This document shows positions 16,666-25,323 of a stretch of 64,000 nt of DNA, in pieces; the first letter of the stretch is position 1, and the number at the start of each line of letters is the position of its first letter. The position numbers and the translations under genes were made by a program. The DNA comes from DAOUKH01 sp965219875 (GTDB lineage: Bacteria > Chloroflexota > Dehalococcoidia > SHYB01), in the NCBI GenBank assembly GCA_965219875.1, contig CBDCOW010000005.1, positions 186,001 to 250,000 of the forward strand, read 5' to 3'. The notes below the pieces were generated by a model that was not told the origin of the DNA, searched no databases, and was given only the letters and a program-made list of their open reading frames with translations.

Positions 16666-17742
16666 ATGATGACGTCCACACCTCGCATCGACAACGAGAA
16701 GCTCGGTCGGTTCATGATCAAGGTCAGTGAGGGGCTGAGCGCTACGATGGTCATGCAATTGTGCATCATTGGCGACCGGCTGTCTCTCTTCAAGGACCTC
16801 GCCGAGCAGGGGAGCGCCACCCACGTCGAGTTTGCGGCCCGCAACCACATCCATGAGCGCTATGCCCTGGAATGGCTGAGCGCCATGGCCGCCGCCGAGT
16901 ACGTGGACTACGATCCATCTAGCGGCGCTTTCACCCTCCCGCCGGAGCACGCCGCGGTCCTCGCCGACGAGGGCGGCCCGATGTTCATGAGCGGCATCTT
17001 CGAGATGATGCCCTCCCTCTCCTCGGCCATCGAGCAGATCACGGCAGCCTTCAAAACAGGGGGCGGTGTGCCCAAGAACCACTACGATGAGTACTACTGG
17101 TCAGGGATGGAGCGATGCAGCATCAGGTGGTACAACCACCAGATGCTCCGTGAGTGGGTCCACCGGCTGCCGGCAGTCGAGGCGAAGCTCAGCGAGGGGG
17201 GACTGGCCGCCGACATCGGTTGCTCCCGAGGCCAGGCTCTGATCAAGCTGGCGCAGGCCTTCCCCAGGTCGCGATTCGTCGGGTTCGATATCTATGGCCC
17301 CAACCTCGACGCCGCCAGGGCAAGCGCGGAGGAGGCGGGCGTCGCGGACAGGATCGAGTTCAGGCTCGCCGAGGCCGCCGCTGGACTCGCATCGGAGAAG
17401 TATGACCTCATCCTTTGCGCCGACGCGCTCCACGAGTTCACCGACGTTCCCGGGACCCTGAAGGCTGTCCGTTCGGCCCTCGGGCCGGCCGGCGTCTTTC
17501 TCTTGCAAGAGGTGAACTTGGCGGGGAGCCTGGAGGAGAATATCTCCCCTTGGGGGGCCATGTTCTACTCGGCAAGCGTGCTCTTTTGCCTGCCGGACAA
17601 CCTCCAGAGCGGAGGCGAAGGCCTCGGGAGGCTGGGCCTGCACGACCGTAAGGTGCGCGAGCTCTGCGCCGACGCAGGCTTTGGCCGGGTCGGCCGCCTT
17701 TGGGAGGACAAGGTCAACGTGGTCTTCGACATCAGGCCCTAG
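16666..17742 (+). CDS. SAM-dependent methyltransferase with N-terminal winged helix (copy 1)
   Basis: A 358-residue protein. The first 90 or so residues form a winged-helix dimerisation domain of the Rv2258c/O-methyltransferase type (LFKDLAEQGSATHVEFAARN); SAM motif I is AADIGCSRGQAL near residue 184 and an acidic motif II FVGFDIYG follows. The C-terminal GGEGLGRLGL stretch is specific to this local family. The methyl acceptor is unknown. It is divergent from the alpha/beta-fold gene, unlike the collinear pair at 20180-22116. Confidence 0.87.
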   Translation: MMTSTPRIDNEKLGRFMIKVSEGLSATMVMQLCIIGDRLSLFKDLAEQGSATHVEFAARNHIHERYALEWLSAMAAAEYVDYDPSSGAFTLPPEHAAVLADEGGPMFMSGIFEMMPSLSSAIEQITAAFKTGGGVPKNHYDEYYWSGMERCSIRWYNHQMLREWVHRLPAVEAKLSEGGLAADIGCSRGQALIKLAQAFPRSRFVGFDIYGPNLDAARASAEEAGVADRIEFRLAEAAAGLASEKYDLILCADALHEFTDVPGTLKAVRSALGPAGVFLLQEVNLAGSLEENISPWGAMFYSASVLFCLPDNLQSGGEGLGRLGLHDRKVRELCADAGFGRVGRLWEDKVNVVFDIRP

Positions 17743-17799
17743 GCCGCCGGCCGCCGCAGGGTGCCCTGCTTCCCGCGGGCCGGGGTTCTCACCCTAGGC

Positions 17800-18924
17800 T
17801 CAAGCGATGTGGTAGAGCCCGGCGGCGTTCTCCCCGGCAATCTTTCGCTGTTCGTCCTCGGGGATGCCCGCGAGGATGCGGTCCACGAACTCTCGCGACT
17901 TGGGGAAGGTGCTCTCCGCGTGCGGATAGTCGTTGCCCCACATCAAATTCTCGACACCGATGTAGTCGCGAACCCGTATTGCCGCTTCGTCCTCCTGGAA
18001 GCTCACGAAGCAATTGCGGCGGAAGTGGTCGCTGGGCAAGGCGTCTCCCTCGAAGCGGATCTGGTTCAGGGAGGCGGCCGTCTTATAGGCCCGGTCCATC
18101 GTGTGCATGAAGTAAGCCGCCCAGGAAGCCTCAAACTCGATAGCTCCGACCCTGAGCCTGGGATAGCGATCGAAGACGCCCGAGAAGATGATGTCGGCGA
18201 GGGTCTGTCGGACGGCGAGCTCCATATTGACGGTGATGGAGGGGTCGGCGGTTTCCTTCTTCATCAAGACGCCGGCGGGCATCCCCGGCTTCCAGCGGTT
18301 GCTGAAGACGTGCAGGCTTAGCGGCACCCCGAGGTCCTGAGCGGCGGCCCACAAGGGCTCGTAGCTGGGATCGTGATATCGAACCGTCCCCGCGGCGCTG
18401 GGGATGCAGGCGCTCACCAAGCCCAGCTTGGCCGTGCGCTCGAGCTCGTCGATTGCCTCGTCCACATTATCCACGTTGAGCACCGCGACACCGTTGAGTC
18501 GCCCAGGGTACGCCCTACAGAATTCGGCAAGCCAGTTGTTGTAGGCGCGGAATATTGCTGAGACCAAATCGCCGGCCGGGAGCATGTACGCCGTCAAGGT
18601 CACGGAAGGGTAGATGACGTCGGCGTGGACGCCGTCTCGATCGAGGTCCCTGGCATGGGCATGCGGGTCGCGGCCGCCCGGTGGGATGTCCTCGGCCCGT
18701 CCATAGTGCGTTATTTGCGTTCGATCTTCGAACCGCACCCCGGCCTGGCCAACGGAGCCGAAGGTGCCAATGGGCACGTCGCCATCGGCGATCCATTGGT
18801 CTCTGGCTTCTTCGCGCACGACGTGGGGCGCCCGCTCCCTGAAGGCCGGCTCGATCCACGCCTCCCAGAGGTCGCGCGGCTCAACCACGTGTGAATCGGA
18901 CGAGATAAGCCTGTACGCGTTCAC
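17800..18924 (-). CDS. Amidohydrolase_2 family protein (paralogue 2)
   Basis: A 374-residue ACMSD-like amidohydrolase starting at GTG 18924, which is preceded by a GGGGGG ribosome-binding stretch. Metal motif SSDSHVVEPRDLW, central His in LSLHVFSNR and the catalytic Asp in MWGNDYPHAES are present. Together with paralogue 3 at 22270 it forms a second subgroup in this window (DLVSAIFRAYNNWLAEF-like helix, RNCFVSFQEDE). It is convergent with the methyltransferase; function unknown beyond family. Confidence 0.87.
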   Translation of the reverse strand: MNAYRLISSDSHVVEPRDLWEAWIEPAFRERAPHVVREEARDQWIADGDVPIGTFGSVGQAGVRFEDRTQITHYGRAEDIPPGGRDPHAHARDLDRDGVHADVIYPSVTLTAYMLPAGDLVSAIFRAYNNWLAEFCRAYPGRLNGVAVLNVDNVDEAIDELERTAKLGLVSACIPSAAGTVRYHDPSYEPLWAAAQDLGVPLSLHVFSNRWKPGMPAGVLMKKETADPSITVNMELAVRQTLADIIFSGVFDRYPRLRVGAIEFEASWAAYFMHTMDRAYKTAASLNQIRFEGDALPSDHFRRNCFVSFQEDEAAIRVRDYIGVENLMWGNDYPHAESTFPKSREFVDRILAGIPEDEQRKIAGENAAGLYHIA

Positions 18925-19218
18925 GACACCCCCCAACGCAGGCTAGACGCTTTCCCTTTTCGGTCACCTTGCCCCTCGAAAAGGGGCCTCTATTCTGGGC
19001 GGGAGTCTAGTCCCAGCCGTGGGGGCCGTCAAATTGTCCGAGCTTCTCCGACCCCGGAAACTCGGTGCGTCGACAGCGGCCCAGCGCAGAGACGGCGCCG
19101 AGGTCCACGCATTCATGAGGGCTACCACGCAGCCAAGGATCTGCGTTGCTCTCGCCGTGGAGTCAAGATTCGCCACGGTGTCAAATGATTCCGGCACCGT
19201 GGAGCCCCAGCCGGCGGG

Positions 19219-19965
19219 CTAAAAGTCCCGCAACAAGCGGCCGCAGCCGTGGATCTTGTCTTCGATGCCGTTGTCGCGCAGGGACATCCACCACGTCGCG
19301 GCGTTGATGGCAATGACGGGCTTGCGCAGCCAACGCTCGGCCTCATCCGCCAACTGCACCATACTCACGTTGGTGCCAACCTGCACCAGCGCCTCCACTC
19401 CATCGACGTTCACCTCTTGCAAGGCCTCCCGCAGGGTCTCTTCCTCCACGTAGGCTATCGAAACGGGAGACGGGCAGCGGAGTCCCTTAATGGCCAAAAC
19501 GTCGACGCCAACGTCGTTGAAGAACCGCACGACGTTCTCATCGCCGTTGGGCTGGTACGGCGTGACGACGCCGACGCGGGTGACGCCATAGTGCTTGAGC
19601 GCTCTTTCGCAAGCTTCCGCACCCGTCGCGACTCCCAAGCCGCCCGCCCAGTCCTGCATACGCTCCACTAGCTGCCGGTTCCCCTCGGCGCCGCCCCAAA
19701 ACGTCTCGGCGCTCATACCCATGATCAGGTAGTCCGGTTCGCAGGTCAGCACTCGCTCAAAGGCGCTGCGCATCTCGGCGCGTATGCCCTTGAGGAACCG
19801 CTCGACGGCCTCGCTGCTGTTGAGTTCCGTCTCCGGAGTGTAGATACGCGAAAAGTGCGCCGTAACGCCGGGAACCACCATTCGGTAGTAATCCGGCGCC
19901 ACGATCGTGTTCGTGCTCGGCGCCAAGACCCCGAACTTTTTTCGCCAACCTAGAGCGTCCGACAT
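19219..19965 (-). CDS. Maleate isomerase / arylmalonate decarboxylase-like protein (copy 1)
   Basis: A 248-residue Asp/Glu-racemase-superfamily protein. The start LGWRKKFGVLAPSTNTIV is typical of the maleate cis-trans isomerase group. However the two positions where these enzymes carry catalytic Cys read MGMSAETFWGG and VQVGTNVSM, with no Cys, so the chemistry probably differs. ATG 19965 has GAGGAGG upstream; the open frame extends further but without a ribosome-binding site. A collinear paralogue lies at 23402 directly behind an amidohydrolase. Confidence 0.8.
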   Translation of the reverse strand: MSDALGWRKKFGVLAPSTNTIVAPDYYRMVVPGVTAHFSRIYTPETELNSSEAVERFLKGIRAEMRSAFERVLTCEPDYLIMGMSAETFWGGAEGNRQLVERMQDWAGGLGVATGAEACERALKHYGVTRVGVVTPYQPNGDENVVRFFNDVGVDVLAIKGLRCPSPVSIAYVEEETLREALQEVNVDGVEALVQVGTNVSMVQLADEAERWLRKPVIAINAATWWMSLRDNGIEDKIHGCGRLLRDF

Positions 19966-20179
19966 GAGATGCCTCCTCGCCCTGACTTTCGTCTTCGCGC
20001 CGCGCCGTAGCCCTGCCGACGGGTCCCGCCGCAGGCCTCCGTGGGGGTACGATAGTACCATGCCCGTCCGCAGCCTAAGGGGAGCTAGTGTCATCGCCCT
20101 TCATGCACGGTTACGCCGTTCTGTTGCCAACCGGTCACTCATGTAGAATATGCCGACTATGGCATGAGGGGGCGCAACG

Positions 20180-21052
20180 ATGAGTCCAGCTACGAGTGAG
20201 TCGGGGAGGATCGTGCGAGCCTATGCCGAAACGCCCTTTGGCCAGGTCCACTATCGCCACGGCGGTGAGGGCGAGCCGGTGGTGTTCCTTCACCAGTCGG
20301 CGGCGTGGTCAGCGACCTGGGAGTGGCTACTTCCCAAGGTTAGCGAGAAGTTCCGGTGTTTCGCTCCGGACACACCAGGTTTCGGCATGTCGGACCCGCC
20401 GCCCATGGACAAGCCGTTGGCGAACGATTACGCGCGGATCATTGTCGCGTTTATGGACGCCGTCGGTCTTGGGAAAGTCAGCGTGGTGGGTCATCACACC
20501 GGCGCCTCCATTGCAGTGGAAATCGCCGCCGCGTTCCCGGACCGGGTCGACAAGCTGATCGTCAACGGCGTACCGGTGTACAACGAGGACGGGGTGACCC
20601 AGGAAGACATTCTGAACAAGTCGCCGAGGCTGCGCCGATGGTTCGCCAAACTCCCGTTGCAGGAAGACGGCAGCCACTTGGTCGAGGCATGGAACACCAT
20701 CAACGACATGGCGACGGCGGGGCAGGCCTTCGACCGGCCGTACGACGACCAGGCCAAGGAGCTGGTCCACCACGAGGTGCTTGCCAAGCTGATGTCGCGG
20801 GACGCCGGCAAGGAGGCCTATCACATGGTCTTCTCGATGGACATTCTGCAACGGCTGGAGGATGTCGCGGCGCCGACGTTGATTTGGACCGGGGCCAAGG
20901 ACCCGCTCTTCCCAAACCACCATCGGGCGGTCGAGCGGGTCAAACGGGTCAAGGCCATCGAGGGATCGGGCGGCACGTATTTCACGGCCCACCTGGACGC
21001 GGAGTTCGCCGCCAAGACTATCGTTGATTTCCTCACCGACCCAGGGGTATGA
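20180..21052 (+). CDS. Alpha/beta-hydrolase-fold protein without a canonical triad (copy 2)
   Basis: A 290-residue homologue of the 15661 protein. It has FLHQSAAWSATW for the oxyanion region, VGHHTGAS at the elbow (His instead of nucleophile), the acid in GAKDPL, and GSGGTYFTAHLD where the catalytic His should be. The stop codon overlaps the start of the methyltransferase gene (ATGA), so the two products are translationally coupled and likely act on the same substrate. Confidence 0.87.
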   Translation: MSPATSESGRIVRAYAETPFGQVHYRHGGEGEPVVFLHQSAAWSATWEWLLPKVSEKFRCFAPDTPGFGMSDPPPMDKPLANDYARIIVAFMDAVGLGKVSVVGHHTGASIAVEIAAAFPDRVDKLIVNGVPVYNEDGVTQEDILNKSPRLRRWFAKLPLQEDGSHLVEAWNTINDMATAGQAFDRPYDDQAKELVHHEVLAKLMSRDAGKEAYHMVFSMDILQRLEDVAAPTLIWTGAKDPLFPNHHRAVERVKRVKAIEGSGGTYFTAHLDAEFAAKTIVDFLTDPGV

Positions 21053-22116
21053 GCGAAACCGGCTTCGACCAAGAGAAGTTCACCCGCATGCTGAGCCGGG
21101 TGAGCGAAGCGCTCAGCGGAACCCTGGTGATGCAGCTGTGCTTCATCGGTGACCGGCTGGGGTTGTTCAAGGACCTCGCGGAGCGCGGCCCGGCCACGAG
21201 CGACCAGTTCGCCGAGCGGAACGGTATCGTTGCGCGCTACGCCCTCGAATGGCTGAGCGCCATGGTTGCGGCGCAATACCTGGACTATGACCCAGCCACC
21301 GGGGTCTTTCGCATGCCCGAGGAGCATGCGCCGGTGCTCGCGGAAGAGGGCAGCGCCAAGTTCATGAGCGGCATCTTCCAGATGCTGCCGGCGTTGCAGA
21401 CCGGGGCGCCACAGCTCATCGAGGCGTTCAAGGAGGGCGGGGGCATCCCCAAGGAGCACTTCGACGATAACTACTGGACAGGGATGGAGCGCTGCACGGG
21501 CCGCTGGTACGAGCACCACCTGCTGGCCGACTGGATCGGCCTCCTGCCCGACGTCAAGGTGAAGCTGGAGCGCGGAGGGCACGTCGCCGACCTCGGCTGC
21601 GGGCGGGGCCAAGCGTTAGTCAAATTGGCCCAAGCCTTCCCCAACGCACGATTCGAGGGTTTCGACGTGTTCGGCCCCTCCATCGGCCGGGCCGAAGCCA
21701 ATGCCGCCGAGGCAGGCGTGGCCGATCGCGTCAGCTTTCAGCAGAAGGACGCGGCGGAGGCGCTCGACGGCTCCTACGATCTCGTGCTGTGCGTCGACGC
21801 GCTGCACGAATTCCCCAACATCCCGGCGACGCTGACGAGCATTCGTAACGCGATCGGCCCCGACGGTGTGTTCCTGCTCCACGAGGTGAACGTCGGCGAG
21901 AAGCTCGAAGACAACATCTCGCCCAGGGGCGCCATGTTCTACTCGGTCAGCGTGCTGTACTGCTTGAGTGAGAACCTCCGCAGCGGAGGGGAAGGACTCG
22001 GCAGGCTTGGGCTGCACGAGCAGAAGGTCCGCGAGCTCTGTTCGGCGGCCGACTTGTCGCGAGTGCGCCGCCTGTGGGAAGACCCAGTGGACGTGGTCTA
22101 CGAGATCAGGCGGTAG
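21049..22116 (+). CDS. SAM-dependent methyltransferase with N-terminal winged helix (copy 2)
   Basis: A 355-residue close homologue of the 16666 protein: winged-helix region LGLFKDLAERGPATSDQFAERN, SAM motif I ADLGCGRGQALVKLAQ, motif II FEGFDVFG and the C-terminal CLSENLRSGGEGLGRLGL signature. It starts inside the last codons of the alpha/beta-fold gene. Its 3' end points at a deleted HbpS-like gene, mirroring the remnant arrangement at 6707-7379. Confidence 0.88.
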   Translation: MSETGFDQEKFTRMLSRVSEALSGTLVMQLCFIGDRLGLFKDLAERGPATSDQFAERNGIVARYALEWLSAMVAAQYLDYDPATGVFRMPEEHAPVLAEEGSAKFMSGIFQMLPALQTGAPQLIEAFKEGGGIPKEHFDDNYWTGMERCTGRWYEHHLLADWIGLLPDVKVKLERGGHVADLGCGRGQALVKLAQAFPNARFEGFDVFGPSIGRAEANAAEAGVADRVSFQQKDAAEALDGSYDLVLCVDALHEFPNIPATLTSIRNAIGPDGVFLLHEVNVGEKLEDNISPRGAMFYSVSVLYCLSENLRSGGEGLGRLGLHEQKVRELCSAADLSRVRRLWEDPVDVVYEIRR

Positions 22117-22117
22117 C

Positions 22118-22203
22118 TTAGAGGACCTCGGCAGCAGCGGCGGCGATGTCCACGTCGGCGCCGCCCACGCTCCCTCGTCCATGCGTCCGAAGGCGGCGAA
22201 CAC
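22118..22203 (-). pseudogene. Internally deleted HbpS/GlcG-like gene
   Basis: Only two pieces remain: a head encoding VFAAFGRMDEGAWA (compare LIAFGRMDEGVWA in the intact 6984 gene) joined out of frame to a tail encoding GGADVDIAAAAAEVL and a stop (compare GGVDVDIADAAAEAL). About 70 codons between them and the N-terminal 30 codons are gone. The order methyltransferase then convergent HbpS is the same as at 6707-7379. Confidence 0.8.
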
Positions 22204-22269
22204 CGGACGCGCCTAAAGCGCCATGCTAGAATTGGCCCGGCGCATGCGGCGGCGGCTTGGAGGCAATTA

Positions 22270-23388
22270 ATGTATACGGGGAGACTGATTTCATCCGACG
22301 ACCACGTGTTCGAGCCCATCGACCTCTGGACTACGCGCACCGACAAAGCCTATCTCGACAGAGCGCCGCACATCGTGCGCGAGCCGAAGGAGGACTGGTG
22401 GGTCTGCGGGGAACAAAAGCTCATGAGCCTCGGGCCCGGCACGCAAACGGGGCTGCGGTTTGAAGACCCCGAGAAGATCCGGTTCACCGGGCAGCTCGAA
22501 AACATCCGAAAGGGCGGCTACATTCCCGACGAGCGGATCAAGGACATGGACCAGGACGGCATCGAGGCAGGCATCTCCTATCCCAGCGTTGGCCTCTCCC
22601 TGTACAACCTCCAAGATTCCGGCCTCCTCACCGTTCTGCTTCGCGCCTACAACGGCTGGGTCGCAGAGTTTTCGGCCGCGTACCCCAAGCGCCTTAAGGC
22701 CGTGGGACTACTCAACGTCGACGATATTCCGTCAGCCGTAGAGGAGCTCACCCGCATTCACAACCTCGGCCTCGTCGGCGCCATGATCACCACCTATCCC
22801 ACGGAAGGCCGCAGCTACCACCTCCCCGATTACGATCCCTTGTGGGCGGCGGCGGAAGACCTGGGCATGCCCCTAGGCTTGCATTTCGGGACCAACCGCC
22901 CCGGGCCCGGCCAGCAATTCGACAAGCCCTTACTGCTCCGACCGTCATTCGTGGCCAATATCGACCACTGGGTCAGGGTATCGCTGGCGGATATGATCTT
23001 CAGCGGCGTGTTCGAGCGGCATCCCAAGCTGCTCGTTGGGTCGATCGAGCAAGAGGTTTCTTGGGCGCCGCACTTCCTGGAGCGCATCGACTATACGTAT
23101 CTCTACCGGCCCAAGAAGCCGGGCCGGTACGTCTTCAAAGACGCCATGAAACCCAGCGATTTCTTCCACCGGAATTGCTTCATCAGCTTCCAGCAGGACG
23201 CCATCGGCGTGCGGAACCGCCAATACATCGGCGTCGATAACCTCCTCTGGGGCTCCGACTATCCGCACATCGAATCGACCTTCCCCCGCAGCCGCGAGAT
23301 CATCGGAGAGACCCTCGAAGGTTGCTCCGAGGACGAGAAGGCGAAGATCGTCTGCGACAACGCGGCGAGAATCTACCACCTGAACTAA
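22270..23388 (+). CDS. Amidohydrolase_2 family protein (paralogue 3)
   Basis: A 372-residue ACMSD-like amidohydrolase. N-terminal motif SSDDHVFEPIDLW, central His in LGLHFGTNR, catalytic Asp in LWGSDYPHIES. It resembles the 17800 paralogue more than the others. The maleate-isomerase-like gene follows after 13 nt on the same strand, so the pair is probably one transcriptional unit and may catalyse consecutive steps. Confidence 0.88.
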   Translation: MYTGRLISSDDHVFEPIDLWTTRTDKAYLDRAPHIVREPKEDWWVCGEQKLMSLGPGTQTGLRFEDPEKIRFTGQLENIRKGGYIPDERIKDMDQDGIEAGISYPSVGLSLYNLQDSGLLTVLLRAYNGWVAEFSAAYPKRLKAVGLLNVDDIPSAVEELTRIHNLGLVGAMITTYPTEGRSYHLPDYDPLWAAAEDLGMPLGLHFGTNRPGPGQQFDKPLLLRPSFVANIDHWVRVSLADMIFSGVFERHPKLLVGSIEQEVSWAPHFLERIDYTYLYRPKKPGRYVFKDAMKPSDFFHRNCFISFQQDAIGVRNRQYIGVDNLLWGSDYPHIESTFPRSREIIGETLEGCSEDEKAKIVCDNAARIYHLN

Positions 23389-23401
23389 CCGGCCTAATCC
23401 A

Positions 23402-24145
23402 ATGCCCGACGCTCTCGGTTGGCGGAAGAAGTTCGCGGTGTTGGCGCCGAGCACCAACACCATCGTCGAACCCGAGACCTACCTGATGGCCGTTCCCGGG
23501 GTGACCGCCCACGTCTCCCGCATCTTTTGCCCAGTGCAGGACCTGAGCAGCAACGACGCCAACGTTCGTTTCCTCGAACAGATTCGCGCCAACATTCAGG
23601 AGGCCATCGACCGCGCGGTTACCTGCGAGCCCGACTATCTGATCATGGGCCTCAGCGCCGAGACCTTCTGGGGCGGCAAGGAGGGCTGTGAAGCCCTCAA
23701 ACGGCGGCTGAAGGACATGAGCGGCCTCGACGTCGCGACCGGCGCCGAGTCGTGCGAGCGGGCCTTGCAAGCCCTCGGCGCGAAGCGTATCGCCATCCTT
23801 TCGCCGTACCAGGCCAATGGCGACGAGCAGGTCTTGAAGTTCTTCGCCGACGTTGGCGTAGACGTCAAGCGCATACACGGCCTGCGCATGCACAACGCCG
23901 TATCGATAGCGCATGTTCAGGAAGCCGCGGTCCGCGCCGCCTTCCAGGCGGTCGATGGAGACGACGTGGACGCCCTGGTCCAAGTGGGGACGAACCTCGC
24001 CTGCGTCGAGCTCGCCGACACCGCCGAGCGCTGGCTTGGGAAGCCGGTCATCGCTATCAACGCCTCGACGTGGTGGATGGCGCTGCGCGACAACGGCATC
24101 GAGGACAAAGTCTACGGCTGCGGGCGGCTGCTCCGGGAGTACTAG
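23402..24145 (+). CDS. Maleate isomerase / arylmalonate decarboxylase-like protein (copy 2)
   Basis: A 247-residue homologue of the 19219 protein with the same start (LGWRKKFAVLAPSTNTIVEP) and ending (DNGIEDKVYGCGRLLREY). The catalytic Cys positions read MGLSAETFWGG and VQVGTNLAC; the only nearby Cys is three residues beyond the expected one. It lies 13 nt behind an amidohydrolase gene. A racemase-fold enzyme acting without the usual Cys pair is inferred, but the substrate is unknown. Confidence 0.8.
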   Translation: MPDALGWRKKFAVLAPSTNTIVEPETYLMAVPGVTAHVSRIFCPVQDLSSNDANVRFLEQIRANIQEAIDRAVTCEPDYLIMGLSAETFWGGKEGCEALKRRLKDMSGLDVATGAESCERALQALGAKRIAILSPYQANGDEQVLKFFADVGVDVKRIHGLRMHNAVSIAHVQEAAVRAAFQAVDGDDVDALVQVGTNLACVELADTAERWLGKPVIAINASTWWMALRDNGIEDKVYGCGRLLREY

Positions 24146-24164
24146 CGAACGCGACGCGGCGGCG

Positions 24165-25310
24165 CTAGTCGAGATCGAAGCCGAAGAGTTTGACCGTGTT
24201 GTCGCTCGTCACTTTGCGGCGCTCGATCTCGTCCATGTCGCCGAGGATGCGGTCGAGAAACTGCATCGACCGCGGCCATGAGGACTCCGCGTGGGGGTAG
24301 TCATTGCCCCAGAGCATGTTGTCCAACCCGATCTTGTCCCTCAACTCGACGCCCAGATCGTCCTCGGTGAAGGTCGCGAACATGTTCTGGTGCCAAAACT
24401 CGCTGGGGGTGAGCCCCGACTTGGACTTCCACCAATCGGTGAAGACGGGCCGCTCGCGGTAAGTGAAGTCCATGTTATTCAGCCAGTGCGGAATCCAGCC
24501 CATTTCATGCTCGACGGAGCCAACCTTGAGCCTCGGGAAGCGATCGAACACGCCGGCGAATATCATGTCGCACATGGCGAAGCGGACCCAGTAATCATTC
24601 GTGGCGCGGCTCGACGGAGCCAGGTTCGTGACTTCGCTCGCAAGCGTAACCGCGCCGCCCGAGCCCCGGTTCGTGCCTACGTGGAGGCACAACGGTATCT
24701 CAAGGTCTTGGGCCGTCCACCACAGCCGCTCATGTATCGGATGGCTATAGAGTCGGTCGGGTCCCGGGTACACCGGGATCATGGCACCGGTCAGGCCCAT
24801 CTTGCGGCACCGTTCGAGCTCCTCGCAGGCCTCGATCACGTTGTCCACGTTGATGCAGGCCATCCCCTTGAGGCGCTTCGGAGAGGCGTTGGCGAACTCG
24901 GCGATCCAATCGTTATAGGTCTTCTGAATGGCGGTGACCAGAGCCGAGTCCTCGATTCGCCACCACACCAGACCGGCGCTGGGCTGAAGGATACCTCCCC
25001 AAAGGCCGTCCTCTTCCAACGCCTTCAGGTACTCCAGGGGCTCGTACCCCGCCCTTGGGATCTCCGGCCAGGTGGCAAGCCAGTCGATGGTATCGGGGTC
25101 GTCGAAGCGGCGGCCGGTCTGGACGGTAACCCCGAGCGGCGCCATGAGCCTGCCTTCGACAAACCAGGCGTGATGATTGACCCCATCCTCGTTCTTCGTG
25201 ACGTTGAGCCGGGGCGCGCGGTCGCGGAAGCGATGGTCCATCCGCTCCTCGAACAGGTCCGGCGGCTCGACGATGTGTGTGTCGGCGGAGATGATTCTGT
25301 ATTCGCTCAC
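24165..25310 (-). CDS. Amidohydrolase_2 family protein (paralogue 4)
   Basis: A 381-residue ACMSD-like amidohydrolase with the SADTHIVEPPDLFEERMDHRF start, central His in LCLHVGTNRG and catalytic Asp in LWGNDYPHAES. GTG 25310 follows GGAGG. It is closest to paralogues 1 and 5. It ends a three-gene run (FAD monooxygenase, alcohol dehydrogenase, amidohydrolase) with gaps of 9 and 13 nt, suggesting hydroxylation, oxidation and ring or C-C hydrolysis in one route (inference). Confidence 0.88.
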   Translation of the reverse strand: MSEYRIISADTHIVEPPDLFEERMDHRFRDRAPRLNVTKNEDGVNHHAWFVEGRLMAPLGVTVQTGRRFDDPDTIDWLATWPEIPRAGYEPLEYLKALEEDGLWGGILQPSAGLVWWRIEDSALVTAIQKTYNDWIAEFANASPKRLKGMACINVDNVIEACEELERCRKMGLTGAMIPVYPGPDRLYSHPIHERLWWTAQDLEIPLCLHVGTNRGSGGAVTLASEVTNLAPSSRATNDYWVRFAMCDMIFAGVFDRFPRLKVGSVEHEMGWIPHWLNNMDFTYRERPVFTDWWKSKSGLTPSEFWHQNMFATFTEDDLGVELRDKIGLDNMLWGNDYPHAESSWPRSMQFLDRILGDMDEIERRKVTSDNTVKLFGFDLD

Positions 25311-25323
25311 GGGGGACCTCCGA

